Positions 8,506 to 17,796 of a stretch of DNA of 64,000 bases are shown piece by piece. The notes under the pieces are model-generated. The model worked only from the letters and a program-made list of their open reading frames with translations, was not told the origin of the DNA and did not search any database. Numbering within the stretch: position 1 is the first letter of the stretch; each line of letters starts with the position of its first letter. The DNA is from Sulfurospirillum arcachonense DSM 9755 (GTDB lineage: Bacteria; Campylobacterota; Campylobacteria; Campylobacterales; Sulfurospirillaceae). The stretch spans positions 1 through 64,000 of the forward strand of contig NZ_JFBL01000016.1 of assembly GCF_000597725.1 (NCBI RefSeq), written 5' to 3'. A program made the translations under genes and the position numbers.

Positions 8506-11079
8506 ATGAGTAATAAAATTTTTGAAAAACTTACACATCAGATGACACAAACAATAGAAAGTGCAATTAGTTTGGCTTTACATTCAAAAAATAGTGAAGT
8601 TGTTCCTTTACATGTATTTTGGGCACTATGTACTAATAGCAACTCTATTTTAAATCAAGTATTTAATAAAATGAGTGTTGATAAAGCAGCACTTGAGCTT
8701 GAAATAAAAAGTGAAATAGGAAAATTATCAACCTCTTCAAGTATTACAAAAGAGAGTATAAAAATATCTAAACAAATGGTAGAGAGTTTACATGTTGCTG
8801 AAGGTAAAATGAGCCAAATTGGAGATAGTTTTTTAGCTGTAGATACTTGGGTATTATCAAATTTAGACACAAAACCTATAAAAGAGATATTTACAAAATA
8901 TATTGATTTGCTTGAATTTAAAAAGAATTTTGAAGCCTTAAGAGGTGGAAAGAAAATAGATAAACAGACAAGTGATGAGAATTTAGAGGCTTTAGGTAAA
9001 TATGGAATTGATTTAACTGCTATGGCCAATGAAGGAAAGTTAGATCCCGTGATAGGAAGAGACGAGCAGATTCATAGAATGATGCAAATTTTGATAAGAA
9101 AAACAAAAAACAATCCTATTTTAATAGGAGAGCCAGGAACTGGTAAAACAGCAATTGCTGAAGGATTAGCAAGTAAAATTGCAGCTAAAGATGTTCCTCT
9201 AAGTTTACAAAATAAAAGGTTGATTGCTCTTGATATGGCTGCACTCATAGCTGGTGCAAAATATAGAGGTGAGTTTGAAGATAGACTCAAAGCAGTCATT
9301 GATGAAGTAAAAAAAGATGGGAATATTATACTTTTTATTGATGAGATTCATACTATAGTTGGAGCTGGGGCAAGTGAAGGAAGCATGGATGCTGCAAATA
9401 TCCTTAAACCTGCTCTTGCACGAGGAGAACTTCATACTATAGGAGCTACTACGCTAAAAGAGTATAGAAAACATTTTGAAAAAGATGCCGCCCTACAAAG
9501 ACGTTTTTTATCTGTAAAAGTAGATGAACCTAGTATTAATGAGGCTTTACAAATTTTAAGAGGTCTCAAACAAAGTCTTGAAGCACACCATAGTGTAAGT
9601 ATTCAAGACTCTGCTTTAGTGGCTGCTGCAAAATTAAGTGCAAGGTATATAACGGATAGATTTTTACCTGATAAAGCAATAGATTTGATTGATGAATCAG
9701 CGGCTGAGCTGAAAATGCAAATAGAGAGTGAACCTACAGAGTTATCTATAGTCAAAAGGGAGATAAGTTCTCTTATGGTTGAGAAAGAAGCTCTTTTGAT
9801 GGAAAAAAGTAAAAAAAATTCTGATAGATTAGAGATGATTGCAAAAGAGTTAAGTGATGCAAAAGAAAAACAGCAATCTTTAGAGGCACAATTTGAAAAT
9901 GAAAAATCTGTATTTGATAAAATTTCTAATTTTAAGAGTGATTTGGATGCATTAAAGCGTGAAGCTGAAATGGCAAAGAAAAATAGTGATTTTAATAAAG
10001 CTGCTGAAATAGAGTATGGAAAAGTTCCAGAACTTCTTAAAAGTGAAGAAGAGTTAAAAAAGACTTGGGTGAATATGGAAAAAAGTGGCACACTTTTAAA
10101 AAATAATGTAGATGAAGAGATGATAGCTAGTATTGTGAGTAGGTGGACAGGAATTCCTGTTAATAAAATGCTTCAAAGTGATAAACAAAAAGTTTTAGAC
10201 ATAGAGGATAAATTAAGAGAAGAGGTTGTCGGTCAAGATAAAGCTTTAAAAGCTATTGGTAGAGCTATCAAAAGAAACAAAGCTGGACTTGGCTCAACTG
10301 AAAGACCAATAGGTAGTTTTATGTTTTTAGGGCCTACGGGAGTTGGTAAAACTCAAAGTGCAAAAGCTTTGGCTAATTTTCTTTTTGATAGTGAAAAATC
10401 TCTTCTTAGGTTTGATATGAGTGAATATATGGAAAAACATTCAGTATCTCGTTTAGTAGGACCACCTCCTGGGTATGTTGGCTATGATGAGGGTGGACAG
10501 CTTACTGAATTAGTCCGTAGAAAACCATATAGTGTACTTTTATTTGATGAAATAGAAAAAGCCCATCCAGATGTTTTTAATATCTTGTTACAAGTTCTTG
10601 ATGATGGACGTTTAACGGATAATAAAGGTGTTGTAGTTGATTTTAAAAATACTATTATTATTTTAACTTCAAACATAGCAAGTGATAAAATTATGGAAGA
10701 CCCTGAAAATTGTACAGATAGTGTTATGGGTGAATTAAAGAGAAACTTTAAACCAGAGTTTTTAAATCGTTTAGATGATATTGTAATTTTTAATCCTCTA
10801 GGTTTAGAAGAGATTACAGCTATTGTTGATATCTTATTTAGAGAGCTACAAGATAAACTTGAGCAAAAAGATATGAATATAACCCTTTCACTTGAAGCAA
10901 AAGAATTGATTGCAAAAGCAGGGTTTGATCCAGTATATGGAGCGCGACCACTTAAACGTGCTATTTATGAGCTTATTGAAGATAGACTTGCTGATATGAT
11001 TTTAAGTGATGAGATAAACGAAGGTGATAATTTAGAAGTAAATGTGAGTGGAGAAAGTATAGTTATAACTAAAAAATAG
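8506..11079 (+). CDS. clpB: ATP-dependent disaggregase ClpB
   Basis: An 857-residue Hsp100 protein of full ClpB length. The N-domain spans about residues 1-145. The first AAA+ module has Walker A GEPGTGKT (208-215) and Walker [15 protein letters not shown]. The coiled-coil middle domain covers about 400-530. The second AAA+ module has GPTGVGKT near 608-615, [13 protein letters not shown], and the pore loop GYVGYDEGG. It rescues aggregated proteins with the DnaK system in the cytoplasm. The ribosome site is AGGAG. The gene is monocistronic, driven by the consensus promoter at 8450 and closed by the hairpin at 11081. Confidence 0.98.
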   Translation: MSNKIFEKLTHQMTQTIESAISLALHSKNSEVVPLHVFWALCTNSNSILNQVFNKMSVDKAALELEIKSEIGKLSTSSSITKESIKISKQMVESLHVAEGKMSQIGDSFLAVDTWVLSNLDTKPIKEIFTKYIDLLEFKKNFEALRGGKKIDKQTSDENLEALGKYGIDLTAMANEGKLDPVIGRDEQIHRMMQILIRKTKNNPILIGEPGTGKTAIAEGLASKIAAKDVPLSLQNKRLIALDMAALIAGAKYRGEFEDRLKAVIDEVKKDGNIILFIDEIHTIVGAGASEGSMDAANILKPALARGELHTIGATTLKEYRKHFEKDAALQRRFLSVKVDEPSINEALQILRGLKQSLEAHHSVSIQDSALVAAAKLSARYITDRFLPDKAIDLIDESAAELKMQIESEPTELSIVKREISSLMVEKEALLMEKSKKNSDRLEMIAKELSDAKEKQQSLEAQFENEKSVFDKISNFKSDLDALKREAEMAKKNSDFNKAAEIEYGKVPELLKSEEELKKTWVNMEKSGTLLKNNVDEEMIASIVSRWTGIPVNKMLQSDKQKVLDIEDKLREEVVGQDKALKAIGRAIKRNKAGLGSTERPIGSFMFLGPTGVGKTQSAKALANFLFDSEKSLLRFDMSEYMEKHSVSRLVGPPPGYVGYDEGGQLTELVRRKPYSVLLFDEIEKAHPDVFNILLQVLDDGRLTDNKGVVVDFKNTIIILTSNIASDKIMEDPENCTDSVMGELKRNFKPEFLNRLDDIVIFNPLGLEEITAIVDILFRELQDKLEQKDMNITLSLEAKELIAKAGFDPVYGARPLKRAIYELIEDRLADMILSDEINEGDNLEVNVSGESIVITKK

Positions 11080-11080
11080 T

Positions 11081-11110
11081 TTACATGTAAGGATTTTTCC
11101 TTACATGTAA
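11081..11110. terminator. Second copy of the inverted TTACATGTAA terminator
   Basis: Identical in all 30 bases to 1078-1107, again between convergent genes (clpB and a DsbA-like gene). The stop codon of the minus-strand gene (11101-11103) lies inside the right arm, so the element and the end of the gene have co-evolved. Confidence 0.85.
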
Positions 11111-11706
11111 GAGTTAATTTGTTTTAGTATTGCTTTTGGATTATTGTAATCTATAACTATATTGTAGTGATTTTCTTTTATTTGAAGGACTAAAGATGGA
11201 AAACTATTGATTGATAGTTCTCTTCTTTTTTTTAAATCTTCTTGAAATAAGCCTATAATAGTTTTTGATTCTAAATCAGAGGAAAATTTTTTTATATCAA
11301 GCCCTATGTTTTTTGCAGCTTTTTCTAAAGTATCTCTATCTGATGGATTTGAAGCATTTTGATAATATGCTTTTTGTATTGCTTTTATCATTTTATACTC
11401 TTTATTTTGAACTCTTGCAGCTACGCAAGCTTGACATGCTAAATAGGTTGAGCGTCTAGGTTTGCATTTTGTCCAAAAATCAAAGTTAAACTGGGTTCCT
11501 ACTCTTTGTTCAATACTCTCCCATACATTTTGTAACATCTTTTGCATATCATCAGGCATGAGCTCATCACTATGAGGAGCTAATCCTCCATAAATATATT
11601 GTACTTGTAAATTTGAATCAATATTTTCGAGAATTTTTTTCCATGTAGGAGCAAAAGCATAACACCAAGAACACATAGGATCTAGTATATAGTATAAAGT
11701 ATTCAT
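11101..11706 (-). CDS. DsbA-family thioredoxin-fold protein, cytoplasmic (FrnE-like)
   Basis: A 201-residue protein with the redox motif CSWC in LDPMCSWCYAFAPTW close to the N-terminus and no signal peptide, so it acts in the cytoplasm. A helical insertion follows and the thioredoxin fold resumes near residue 165 (INSFPSLVLQI, with the cis-proline). Related proteins are annotated as DsbA-family or FrnE-like disulfide isomerases; the substrate is unknown. Two further cysteines (LACQACVAA) could form a second thiol pair. The start has a strong AAGGA site. It is probably cotranscribed with the small exported protein upstream. Confidence 0.85.
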   Translation of the reverse strand: MNTLYYILDPMCSWCYAFAPTWKKILENIDSNLQVQYIYGGLAPHSDELMPDDMQKMLQNVWESIEQRVGTQFNFDFWTKCKPRRSTYLACQACVAARVQNKEYKMIKAIQKAYYQNASNPSDRDTLEKAAKNIGLDIKKFSSDLESKTIIGLFQEDLKKRRELSINSFPSLVLQIKENHYNIVIDYNNPKAILKQINSYM

Positions 11707-11735
11707 GTTTTTCCTTTATGGAGAATTTATTTTAT

Positions 11736-11939
11736 TTATTGTTGTTTTTTTGTAGATTTTATTTTTTTTGATTGATTATTATCTAAAAAAGAAGATATAC
11801 CAATATTGGGATTTTTTAGTGATTTTTTCTCACCAGAATATAAAGAGGTTTTTTTCCCACCATGCATGTCTATTTTTCCATATTCATTTTGTGCAAAAAT
11901 ACTTGAAATTAACAAAGTTATCATAATAATATAGTTCAT
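11736..11939 (-). CDS. Small exported protein, function unknown
   Basis: A 67-residue product with a clear signal peptide (MNYIIMITLLISSIFAQ). The short basic, glycine- and serine-containing mature part has a KKTSLYSGEKKSLKNPN segment and a lysine-rich tail. A good AAGGA ribosome site sits 6 bases before the ATG. It is followed after 29 bases by the DsbA-like gene. No family is recognised. Export signal and ribosome site together make it likely to be a real gene. Confidence 0.6.
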   Translation of the reverse strand: MNYIIMITLLISSIFAQNEYGKIDMHGGKKTSLYSGEKKSLKNPNIGISSFLDNNQSKKIKSTKKQQ

Positions 11940-12046
11940 ATTTTTCCTTTTATTTAAAATAATTGTATCTATATTTATTTACATATAAAGGATTTTCTTA
12001 TCTTAGTTTTTATATTTTAGAATGTTTTTAATATTGGTTTGAGAGT

Positions 12047-12068
12047 TAGGGATAGTTAGATATCCCTA
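12047..12068. terminator. Possible terminator hairpin downstream of the OB-fold protein gene
   Basis: Arms TAGGGATA and TATCCCTA with a 6-base loop form a perfect 8-bp stem just beyond the stop of the minus-strand gene at 12075. No strong U-run follows on the minus strand, so termination is uncertain. Confidence 0.4.
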
Positions 12069-12074
12069 GTTAAA

Positions 12075-12431
12075 TTATTTAGTAAAACTACTGTTTTCAA
12101 TGAGTGCTCTGTAAAAGTAACCTGAACCTAAATCAACGTTAGCTTTTAGTGTTCCTTTAGCTGTAACAACATCGCCAGGAGCTACATTTGATGTTCCTGT
12201 TTTTACCGTAAATATTATTTTATTTTTTGAATTGTCTTCTACATGAACCCAATCTTTACCCATAATAGCACTTGAAATTTTGACAACTTTACCTTTTGCA
12301 GTAATAGTTTTTCCATTTAAAGCGGTATTATTCGCAAAGAGTTCAGATATTTTATATATTTTATCTGATGCTGTTGCTCCAACTACTCCAAAAAAAAGTA
12401 CTAACAAAGCAACTACTAATTTATTTTTCAT
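12075..12431 (-). CDS. Periplasmic OB-fold protein (NrfJ-like)
   Basis: A 118-residue protein with a signal peptide (MKNKLVVALLVLFFGVVGATA) and a single OB-fold-like domain: GKTITAKGKVVKISSAIMGKDWVHVED, then PGDVVTAKGTLKANVDLGSGYFY. This pattern belongs to small exported OB-fold proteins often annotated as NrfJ-related. They frequently accompany c-type cytochrome or respiratory genes, but none adjoin it here. It has no cysteine and so no haem site of its own. It seems to be transcribed alone. Confidence 0.75.
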   Translation of the reverse strand: MKNKLVVALLVLFFGVVGATASDKIYKISELFANNTALNGKTITAKGKVVKISSAIMGKDWVHVEDNSKNKIIFTVKTGTSNVAPGDVVTAKGTLKANVDLGSGYFYRALIENSSFTK

Positions 12432-12502
12432 CTATGATCTCCTAAAATTTTTGATAATTTTACTATAATCATTCTATGAGTTTGCTTGTATTTAAATAAA
12501 AT

Positions 12503-12853
12503 TTATTTTATAAATATTTTTTTTATTTTATTTAATCCTAGTTGTATTCCACCGTATCTCATAATAGTTGCCAATTTCTTCCATTGAGTCTTTTCATAAC
12601 AAGGATTTGGGCATTTTCTACATCTTGGTTTTTCATCGTGTGGGCATTCTTTGAGTCTTTGATAAGAGTAGACAAAAGTTTCTTTACATGTAGAGCATAA
12701 GTGATATTCTAGTTTTTCATCTAAATTTTCATTGAGGTAGTTTAATTGAAGAGTTTCATAGAGTTTTGTTGCATCTTTATGTTTGTCATCGCAGTATATT
12801 TGTATAAATTTTAAAACAGTAGAACTATCGATTATAAACTTTTCTTTTGTCAA
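12503..12853 (-). CDS. YgbA-type nitrous-oxide-stimulated-promoter family protein
   Basis: A 116-residue protein matching the YgbA_NO family pattern: FIQIYCDDKHK near the start, LCSTCKETFVYSYQRLKECP in the middle, then CRKCPNPCY and IMRYGGIQLGL. The clustered cysteines suggest a bound metal or Fe-S centre. Family members in other bacteria are induced by nitric oxide or nitrosative stress; the biochemical role is poorly defined. The start is TTG, supported by GGGGAGGAAAAAG upstream and by a TTGA overlap with the stop of the lipoprotein gene, so the pair is translationally coupled. Confidence 0.85.
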   Translation of the reverse strand: MTKEKFIIDSSTVLKFIQIYCDDKHKDATKLYETLQLNYLNENLDEKLEYHLCSTCKETFVYSYQRLKECPHDEKPRCRKCPNPCYEKTQWKKLATIMRYGGIQLGLNKIKKIFIK

Positions 12854-13365
12854 TTTCTTTTTCCTCCCCGTTTAGACCATTTGTAGTCGTGATCATTGTT
12901 TATTTTAGAGAAGTATAGTTTTCCTGAATTTCTCCAAGGGTCTATGAGTATTCCCTCATCAAATGAACAACCTTTACATGTAATAACTAAAGAGTTGTGC
13001 TCTTGCCAATAATCATTAATATTTGCTCCACCTATATAATAATCAAAGTTATTTAGATTTTGTTTTTTAGCATGTTCTAGCATATCATAGGCAAAATGCC
13101 AACAAAGACCTCTTTTCTTGATTCCAATGTTGACTAAGAAGTTGTGATATAAAGGAGGGGAAACAAGGTGATACTCTTTTGTTAGTTTTTCTGATTGTTT
13201 TATCATTTGATACGAAAGTGCTTGAGCCTCATTTTTGTCAATTTTATTGTTAAAAGTTAATAGTAGAGTTAATTTATTTAGAGGAATTTTTTTCTTGGTT
13301 GGTCCCTGTGGAGTACTGCATCCGATAAAAATTAAAGATAAGAAGAGGACTATAATATATTTCAT
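12850..13365 (-). CDS. Lipoprotein with a possible Cys-His-Asp (transglutaminase-like) triad
   Basis: A 171-residue protein with a lipobox (SLIFIGC, cysteine 16) that should anchor it to a membrane facing the periplasm. The mature part has C88 in RGLCWHFAYDM, H123 in QEHNSLVIT and D142 in ILIDPWRNSG, in the order and context of papain- or transglutaminase-like catalytic triads. Two more cysteines (VITCKGC) lie between H and D. No named family is recognised. It is the first gene of a pair with the YgbA-like gene, which it overlaps by four bases. The activity is inferred from motif order alone. Confidence 0.6.
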   Translation of the reverse strand: MKYIIVLFLSLIFIGCSTPQGPTKKKIPLNKLTLLLTFNNKIDKNEAQALSYQMIKQSEKLTKEYHLVSPPLYHNFLVNIGIKKRGLCWHFAYDMLEHAKKQNLNNFDYYIGGANINDYWQEHNSLVITCKGCSFDEGILIDPWRNSGKLYFSKINNDHDYKWSKRGGKRN

Positions 13366-13517
13366 TCAAAATTATAGCAAATAAAGAAAATAAATATATA
13401 AATAATTTTAAATATTACAATATAATTACATATATAGTATTAAAATAACTTTTTAAATAAGATATTAGTATATTTTATATATACTCCCTCTTTTTATCTC
13501 TTGATTTTAGGCCAATA

Positions 13518-15425
13518 ATGAAAATATTTTATTTATTTATGTTATTTAGTAGTATACTATTTGCAGATTCCTTAAGTAGTTTACTTCAAAAATATAAAAA
13601 TACTTCTGAAAAATCTTTAAAAACTGTAGATGAAAAATTAGGTCATGTTATTATTTATTCTCAAAAAGAGATTAGATTAATGCAATATAACAAACTTAGT
13701 GATATTTTAAAAGAACTTCCTCTGATGAATTTTAATACAAATAGATATGGACTTACAAGTCCATCTTTAGCAGGAACAAAAACTACTACGAGTGGTTTTT
13801 TTAGATTTTTTATAAATGATCATGAAATAAGTTCAGCATATAGTCAATCAGAAGCTTTATCTTGGGATGATTTACCTTTAGATTTTATCGATCATGTAGA
13901 GATATATTATGGAGATAGCTCATTTGCTAAAGGCAATGAAACGGGTATCTATTTTATAAGAATGTATACGAAATCTGCGCTAAAAGAGAATGCTAATGAG
14001 ATTAAACTAAGAGGCTCCAATAATGGTAGCAATTTACAAAGTGTTATGCAGTCACAAAGTTTTGAGAATGGTTGGTCAACTTTACTTTTTTTCAATAATG
14101 AAAAATCAAATGCAACAATGGATTATGAAGATCAAACTTTGCAAAATAATAGTAATAGAAAGTATCTGTATCTAGATGTAAGTAATGAGAATACAAATAT
14201 AAATATTGGTTATGCAAATATAAAAAAAGATAATTATATGGGTTTATCTTTTGATGTGCAACCTGATGGTGGAGAGATAGAATCAAAAGATTTTTTTGTT
14301 GATATAACACAATATTTTTTAGAAGATAAGTCTATTAAATTGGGGCTTTCTTTTGATATTAATAATCTATACAATGAAGAAAAAAACAAAGAAGGTATAG
14401 GATTAATTCCTGTTTTAGACTTAGCAAGTCTGGGGACTACTATACCAAAAGAATATAATACTGAAGCGCAATTAACTAAAACTAATGTATATTTATCCAA
14501 ATCTTTTCAATACAAAAATAATAATTTTTTAACAGCAATAAATATAAAAAATAAACAATATAAAACTAAACACAGGACAACCGTTAATTTCTTGAATACA
14601 AAAACAGATGTAGGACAGTATAGTGATTTTGATGAAGAGACGGCTTATTCTTTTTTGTTTGAAGATGATTATAGAGTCAGTAAAGACCTTATTTTAATTG
14701 CAAATGCGAAAGTTGATAAATATAACAAAAAAGGTTATCTTGAAGATTCTACAGAAAAATTATTTAGAATAGGGACTATATACACACCTTTTAAAAACTT
14801 TGGATTAAAAAGTTTTTATACAAGCACCTACATCCCTATATCTTTTTACAATACAGATTTAGCAAATAAAAATAGTAAAAATCTTAAATCACAAAAGTAT
14901 AAAATAGCTACATTTGAAGGTGTTTATACTCATGGTGAATCAAAGTTTAGTGTACTTTATCATAATGTTAAGATCCATGATTTTGTGTATTTAACTCCTG
15001 TAGGTTTTATAAATGTTGACCATGATATTAAAACAGAAGGTTTAACTTTTAATTATGAATATCATTTTTCTAATACCAATAAAATAAATCTCAATTATTA
15101 TGCAATGAGATTGAGTGAAACTATAAATAATTCTGATAAGGGTGGTTATATAAAATACATGGGAGAGTATGATAAGTTTTCCTATTTTACTTCTTTGCTT
15201 TATAAAAGTTCTTATGATTATCTTGATATACATGTGAGATCTAGTTTTGATTTGAGTTTAGGAGTGACATATAATTTTAGTAAAGATTTAAGTGCTAGTA
15301 TTAAAGGTTCAAATTTATTAAATAAATCGACTAAATCACTTTATACAAAAGGCTTTCCTGGCGATACCTTTGCGTTAGAAGATCATGATAGAAGTATATA
15401 TTTTAGTCTTAAGTGGGTGTTTTAA
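13518..15425 (+). CDS. TonB-dependent receptor-like outer-membrane protein
   Basis: A 635-residue protein with a signal peptide (MKIFYLFMLFSSILFA) and a plug-like domain at about residues 45-155 (YNKLSDILKELPLMNFNTN, then FIDHVEIYYGDSSFAKGN). About 22 amphipathic beta segments end in a C-terminal aromatic residue (YFSLKWVF), as in outer-membrane barrels. The plug resembles TonB-gated receptors, though no convincing TonB box is visible. Its stop overlaps the next gene by one base (TAATG) and the third gene is a c-di-GMP enzyme, so a signalling role for the receptor is possible. The ligand is unknown. Confidence 0.8.
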   Translation: MKIFYLFMLFSSILFADSLSSLLQKYKNTSEKSLKTVDEKLGHVIIYSQKEIRLMQYNKLSDILKELPLMNFNTNRYGLTSPSLAGTKTTTSGFFRFFINDHEISSAYSQSEALSWDDLPLDFIDHVEIYYGDSSFAKGNETGIYFIRMYTKSALKENANEIKLRGSNNGSNLQSVMQSQSFENGWSTLLFFNNEKSNATMDYEDQTLQNNSNRKYLYLDVSNENTNINIGYANIKKDNYMGLSFDVQPDGGEIESKDFFVDITQYFLEDKSIKLGLSFDINNLYNEEKNKEGIGLIPVLDLASLGTTIPKEYNTEAQLTKTNVYLSKSFQYKNNNFLTAINIKNKQYKTKHRTTVNFLNTKTDVGQYSDFDEETAYSFLFEDDYRVSKDLILIANAKVDKYNKKGYLEDSTEKLFRIGTIYTPFKNFGLKSFYTSTYIPISFYNTDLANKNSKNLKSQKYKIATFEGVYTHGESKFSVLYHNVKIHDFVYLTPVGFINVDHDIKTEGLTFNYEYHFSNTNKINLNYYAMRLSETINNSDKGGYIKYMGEYDKFSYFTSLLYKSSYDYLDIHVRSSFDLSLGVTYNFSKDLSASIKGSNLLNKSTKSLYTKGFPGDTFALEDHDRSIYFSLKWVF

Positions 15426-15889
15426 TGAAAACTATTATATCTTTAATAACTTTAGTATCATTCTCTTATGCGAACCAATATACTTTTTTACTTGATAAGT
15501 ATGATAAAGAGATAGAACTTGAGGCAAAAATTATAGCAAAAATTGCAACAGCGTCGATAAGTAAACAAATAAAACTTTTTATACCACAAATATCTCCTAT
15601 GGAAAAAAAGGTATATTCTAAATTTTTTACTTTAGCAAAAAATTGTCAAACATCAAATTTTGTATTTATGAATAAAACTATAGACAATGAAGAGCTGTGT
15701 GTTAAAACAAATAAACTGTTTTTTACAAATAATTATAAAAAATTATTAGCAGACAATAGATATTATGGAGCATTTTTTTGGTATAAAAGTAGACCAAACA
15801 TTGTTTTTGTAAAAAATAGACTTAAAACAAAAGGCATAGAATTACCTCAAGAATATAATCAGTATATTGAGGATTTGGATGAGAAATAA
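15425..15889 (+). CDS. Small periplasmic protein between receptor and c-di-GMP enzyme (YfiR-like position)
   Basis: A 154-residue protein from the ATG at 15425 (TAATG overlap), preferred over the in-frame start 12 bases earlier. It has a signal peptide (MKTIISLITLVSFSYA) and a mature alpha/beta domain containing two cysteines (AKNCQTSN and EELCVKTN), then GAFFWYKSRPNIVFVKNRL. I do not recognise a named family. Size, export and position resemble YfiR, the periplasmic repressor of the diguanylate cyclase YfiN, but homology is not shown. It overlaps the next gene by about 10 bases. Confidence 0.65.
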   Translation: MKTIISLITLVSFSYANQYTFLLDKYDKEIELEAKIIAKIATASISKQIKLFIPQISPMEKKVYSKFFTLAKNCQTSNFVFMNKTIDNEELCVKTNKLFFTNNYKKLLADNRYYGAFFWYKSRPNIVFVKNRLKTKGIELPQEYNQYIEDLDEK

Positions 15890-17786
15890 GTTTTTTATAA
15901 AAAATCCAATATATTTAATTTACCTTATTGTAACGGTTGTTATTATATTATTGCTTTTATTATACGGGACAATAAAACTAGAAGAAAAAGTTGAAAAAAA
16001 GATGTTTGAAATTTCAACATCTGATGTACTACAAATTGCAAGAAATAATGCAAAGATTATAGGGGCATTTTTAAAAAATAGTAACAATTATGTTAAGGAT
16101 ATAAAATATGATGTTATGTTACGAGGAAAGATAGAAAATCAGATAGAATCTTTGCCCACAAAAAATATAAAATATGCCTATCTTTTATATCGAGATAGTA
16201 AAGGAACATTTAGATTTTTAGCAGATGCATCAAAACCCTCTGAAAAAGCATTTTTAAATCAAAAATTTGATGTAACAAGTTCTAAATGGAATGAAATCTA
16301 TGATAAAAAAGAACCTTTTATAATCAAACAGCCACTTTTAAAAGAGTTATCCATTAGTTACCTAGTTCCTATACTTTATAAAGAAAAGGTAGAGTTAATA
16401 TTAGCAATTGATTTTTCAATTAAAAAAGTAGAAAATATAAATAATATAATTTCTTTAATGAAAAAAGCAATCTTAGCAATGATTGGGGTAATTATTGTTT
16501 TTGGTCTTATTCTTGTAGTACAAACATTTAGGTATTTTATTGTGAAAAAAACTGCTTATGTAGATAAACTAACCAATGTTTTTAATCGAAATTATTTACA
16601 AGAGCTTCAAGAATTTATAAATTTACATGATTATGTATTAGCAACATTAGATATTGATCATTTTAAAAAAGTAAATGATACTTATGGACATAATATTGGA
16701 GATCTTGTTTTAAAAGAAATTGCAAAGCTTATACTAAAAACTTCAAGAAAAAAACATGATATTGTTATTAGATATGGGGGAGAAGAGTTTGTAATCTTAT
16801 TAAAAACTAAACGAAATGATAAATTAAGTGCTTTAAATGTTATAGAAAAAATTTTTACTACAATCCAAGAGAATAAATTTTATATTTCCCCTTTAGAGTA
16901 TATTTATGTAACTGTTTCAATAGGTGTAAATTTAGTTCCATACAAATCAAGAACTTTTTCTGAAGCTTTTAGATTAGCAGACATTGCACTTTATAATGTA
17001 AAAGATAAAGGTAGAAATGCAATAGAAATATATGAAGAAAAGGATAGACGGAAAAATAATGCAAATATGTCTATAAGTGAAATTAATGCAGCTATTGAAG
17101 AAAATAGAGTTATATGTTATTTCCAACAAATTGTTGAAACTCAATCCAAAAAATTGTCTCATTATGAAGCACTTCTTCGTATCATCGATAAAAATGGTAA
17201 TATAATCACACCAGACAAAATATTACCTTCAATAAGAGGAACATTTATTTTACGAAATATTACTAAAATAGTGTTAGATATCTGTTATAAGAGACTATTG
17301 TCCAATGATGATGTTTACATAAATGTAAATTTAAATCCCCAAGATATTGTTAATGAATCTATACTAAATATTTTAAATGATTATGCCCAAATAGATAACA
17401 TTTCTAATAGAATGGGTTTAGAAATAGTTGAAAGTGAAGATATTATTAATTATTCAGATGCAAAAGAAAATCTTTTAATGTTGAAAAAATTAGGATATAA
17501 AATTTTTATAGATGATTTTGGAAGTGGATATTCAAATTTTATATATTTAACAGAAATTCAAACAGATTTTATAAAGTTAGATGGGAATATTATCAAAAAA
17601 ATTGTTGAAGATAAAGTTTCATTTCTTGTTGTCAAAAGTATAGTTAATTTTGCGAAAGAAGCAAATATAAAAGTTATCGCTGAATATGTATGTAATGAAG
17701 AAATATATAAAATAATAAAAACTCTTGGTATTGAATACTCTCAAGGATATTTGTTTTCAACACCAAAATTATTTGAAGAACATTAA
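15879..17786 (+). CDS. Membrane-bound GGDEF-EAL protein with periplasmic sensor
   Basis: A 635-residue protein. ATG 15879 is chosen because a GAGG site lies 6 bases upstream; an in-frame TTG sits 12 bases earlier. Membrane helices at about residues 10-33 and 195-215 enclose a Cache/PAS-like periplasmic domain. The GGDEF domain is intact (LDIDHFKKVNDTYGHN, RYGGEEFVIL) and so is the EAL domain (YEALLRI, NLNPQDIVN, ESED, IDDFGSGYSNF, KLDG, AEYV). It could therefore both make and break c-di-GMP. It is the output gene of the receptor-periplasmic protein-enzyme operon, and its sensor domain faces the compartment of the second gene product. Confidence 0.92.
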   Translation: MRNKFFIKNPIYLIYLIVTVVIILLLLLYGTIKLEEKVEKKMFEISTSDVLQIARNNAKIIGAFLKNSNNYVKDIKYDVMLRGKIENQIESLPTKNIKYAYLLYRDSKGTFRFLADASKPSEKAFLNQKFDVTSSKWNEIYDKKEPFIIKQPLLKELSISYLVPILYKEKVELILAIDFSIKKVENINNIISLMKKAILAMIGVIIVFGLILVVQTFRYFIVKKTAYVDKLTNVFNRNYLQELQEFINLHDYVLATLDIDHFKKVNDTYGHNIGDLVLKEIAKLILKTSRKKHDIVIRYGGEEFVILLKTKRNDKLSALNVIEKIFTTIQENKFYISPLEYIYVTVSIGVNLVPYKSRTFSEAFRLADIALYNVKDKGRNAIEIYEEKDRRKNNANMSISEINAAIEENRVICYFQQIVETQSKKLSHYEALLRIIDKNGNIITPDKILPSIRGTFILRNITKIVLDICYKRLLSNDDVYINVNLNPQDIVNESILNILNDYAQIDNISNRMGLEIVESEDIINYSDAKENLLMLKKLGYKIFIDDFGSGYSNFIYLTEIQTDFIKLDGNIIKKIVEDKVSFLVVKSIVNFAKEANIKVIAEYVCNEEIYKIIKTLGIEYSQGYLFSTPKLFEEH

Positions 17787-17796
17787 GAGATGAGCA

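Noticed and set aside
9603-10091. Long minus-strand ORF inside clpB
   Set aside because: It lies fully antisense to the conserved ClpB middle domain, has low-complexity serine/leucine sequence and no ribosome site. The same holds for the other antisense ORFs within clpB, purH, purL and the RND gene.
11970-12005. Third copy of the inverted TTACATGTAA terminator
   Set aside because: Only a degenerate half (TTACATATAAAGGATTTTC) is visible, without the matching second arm.
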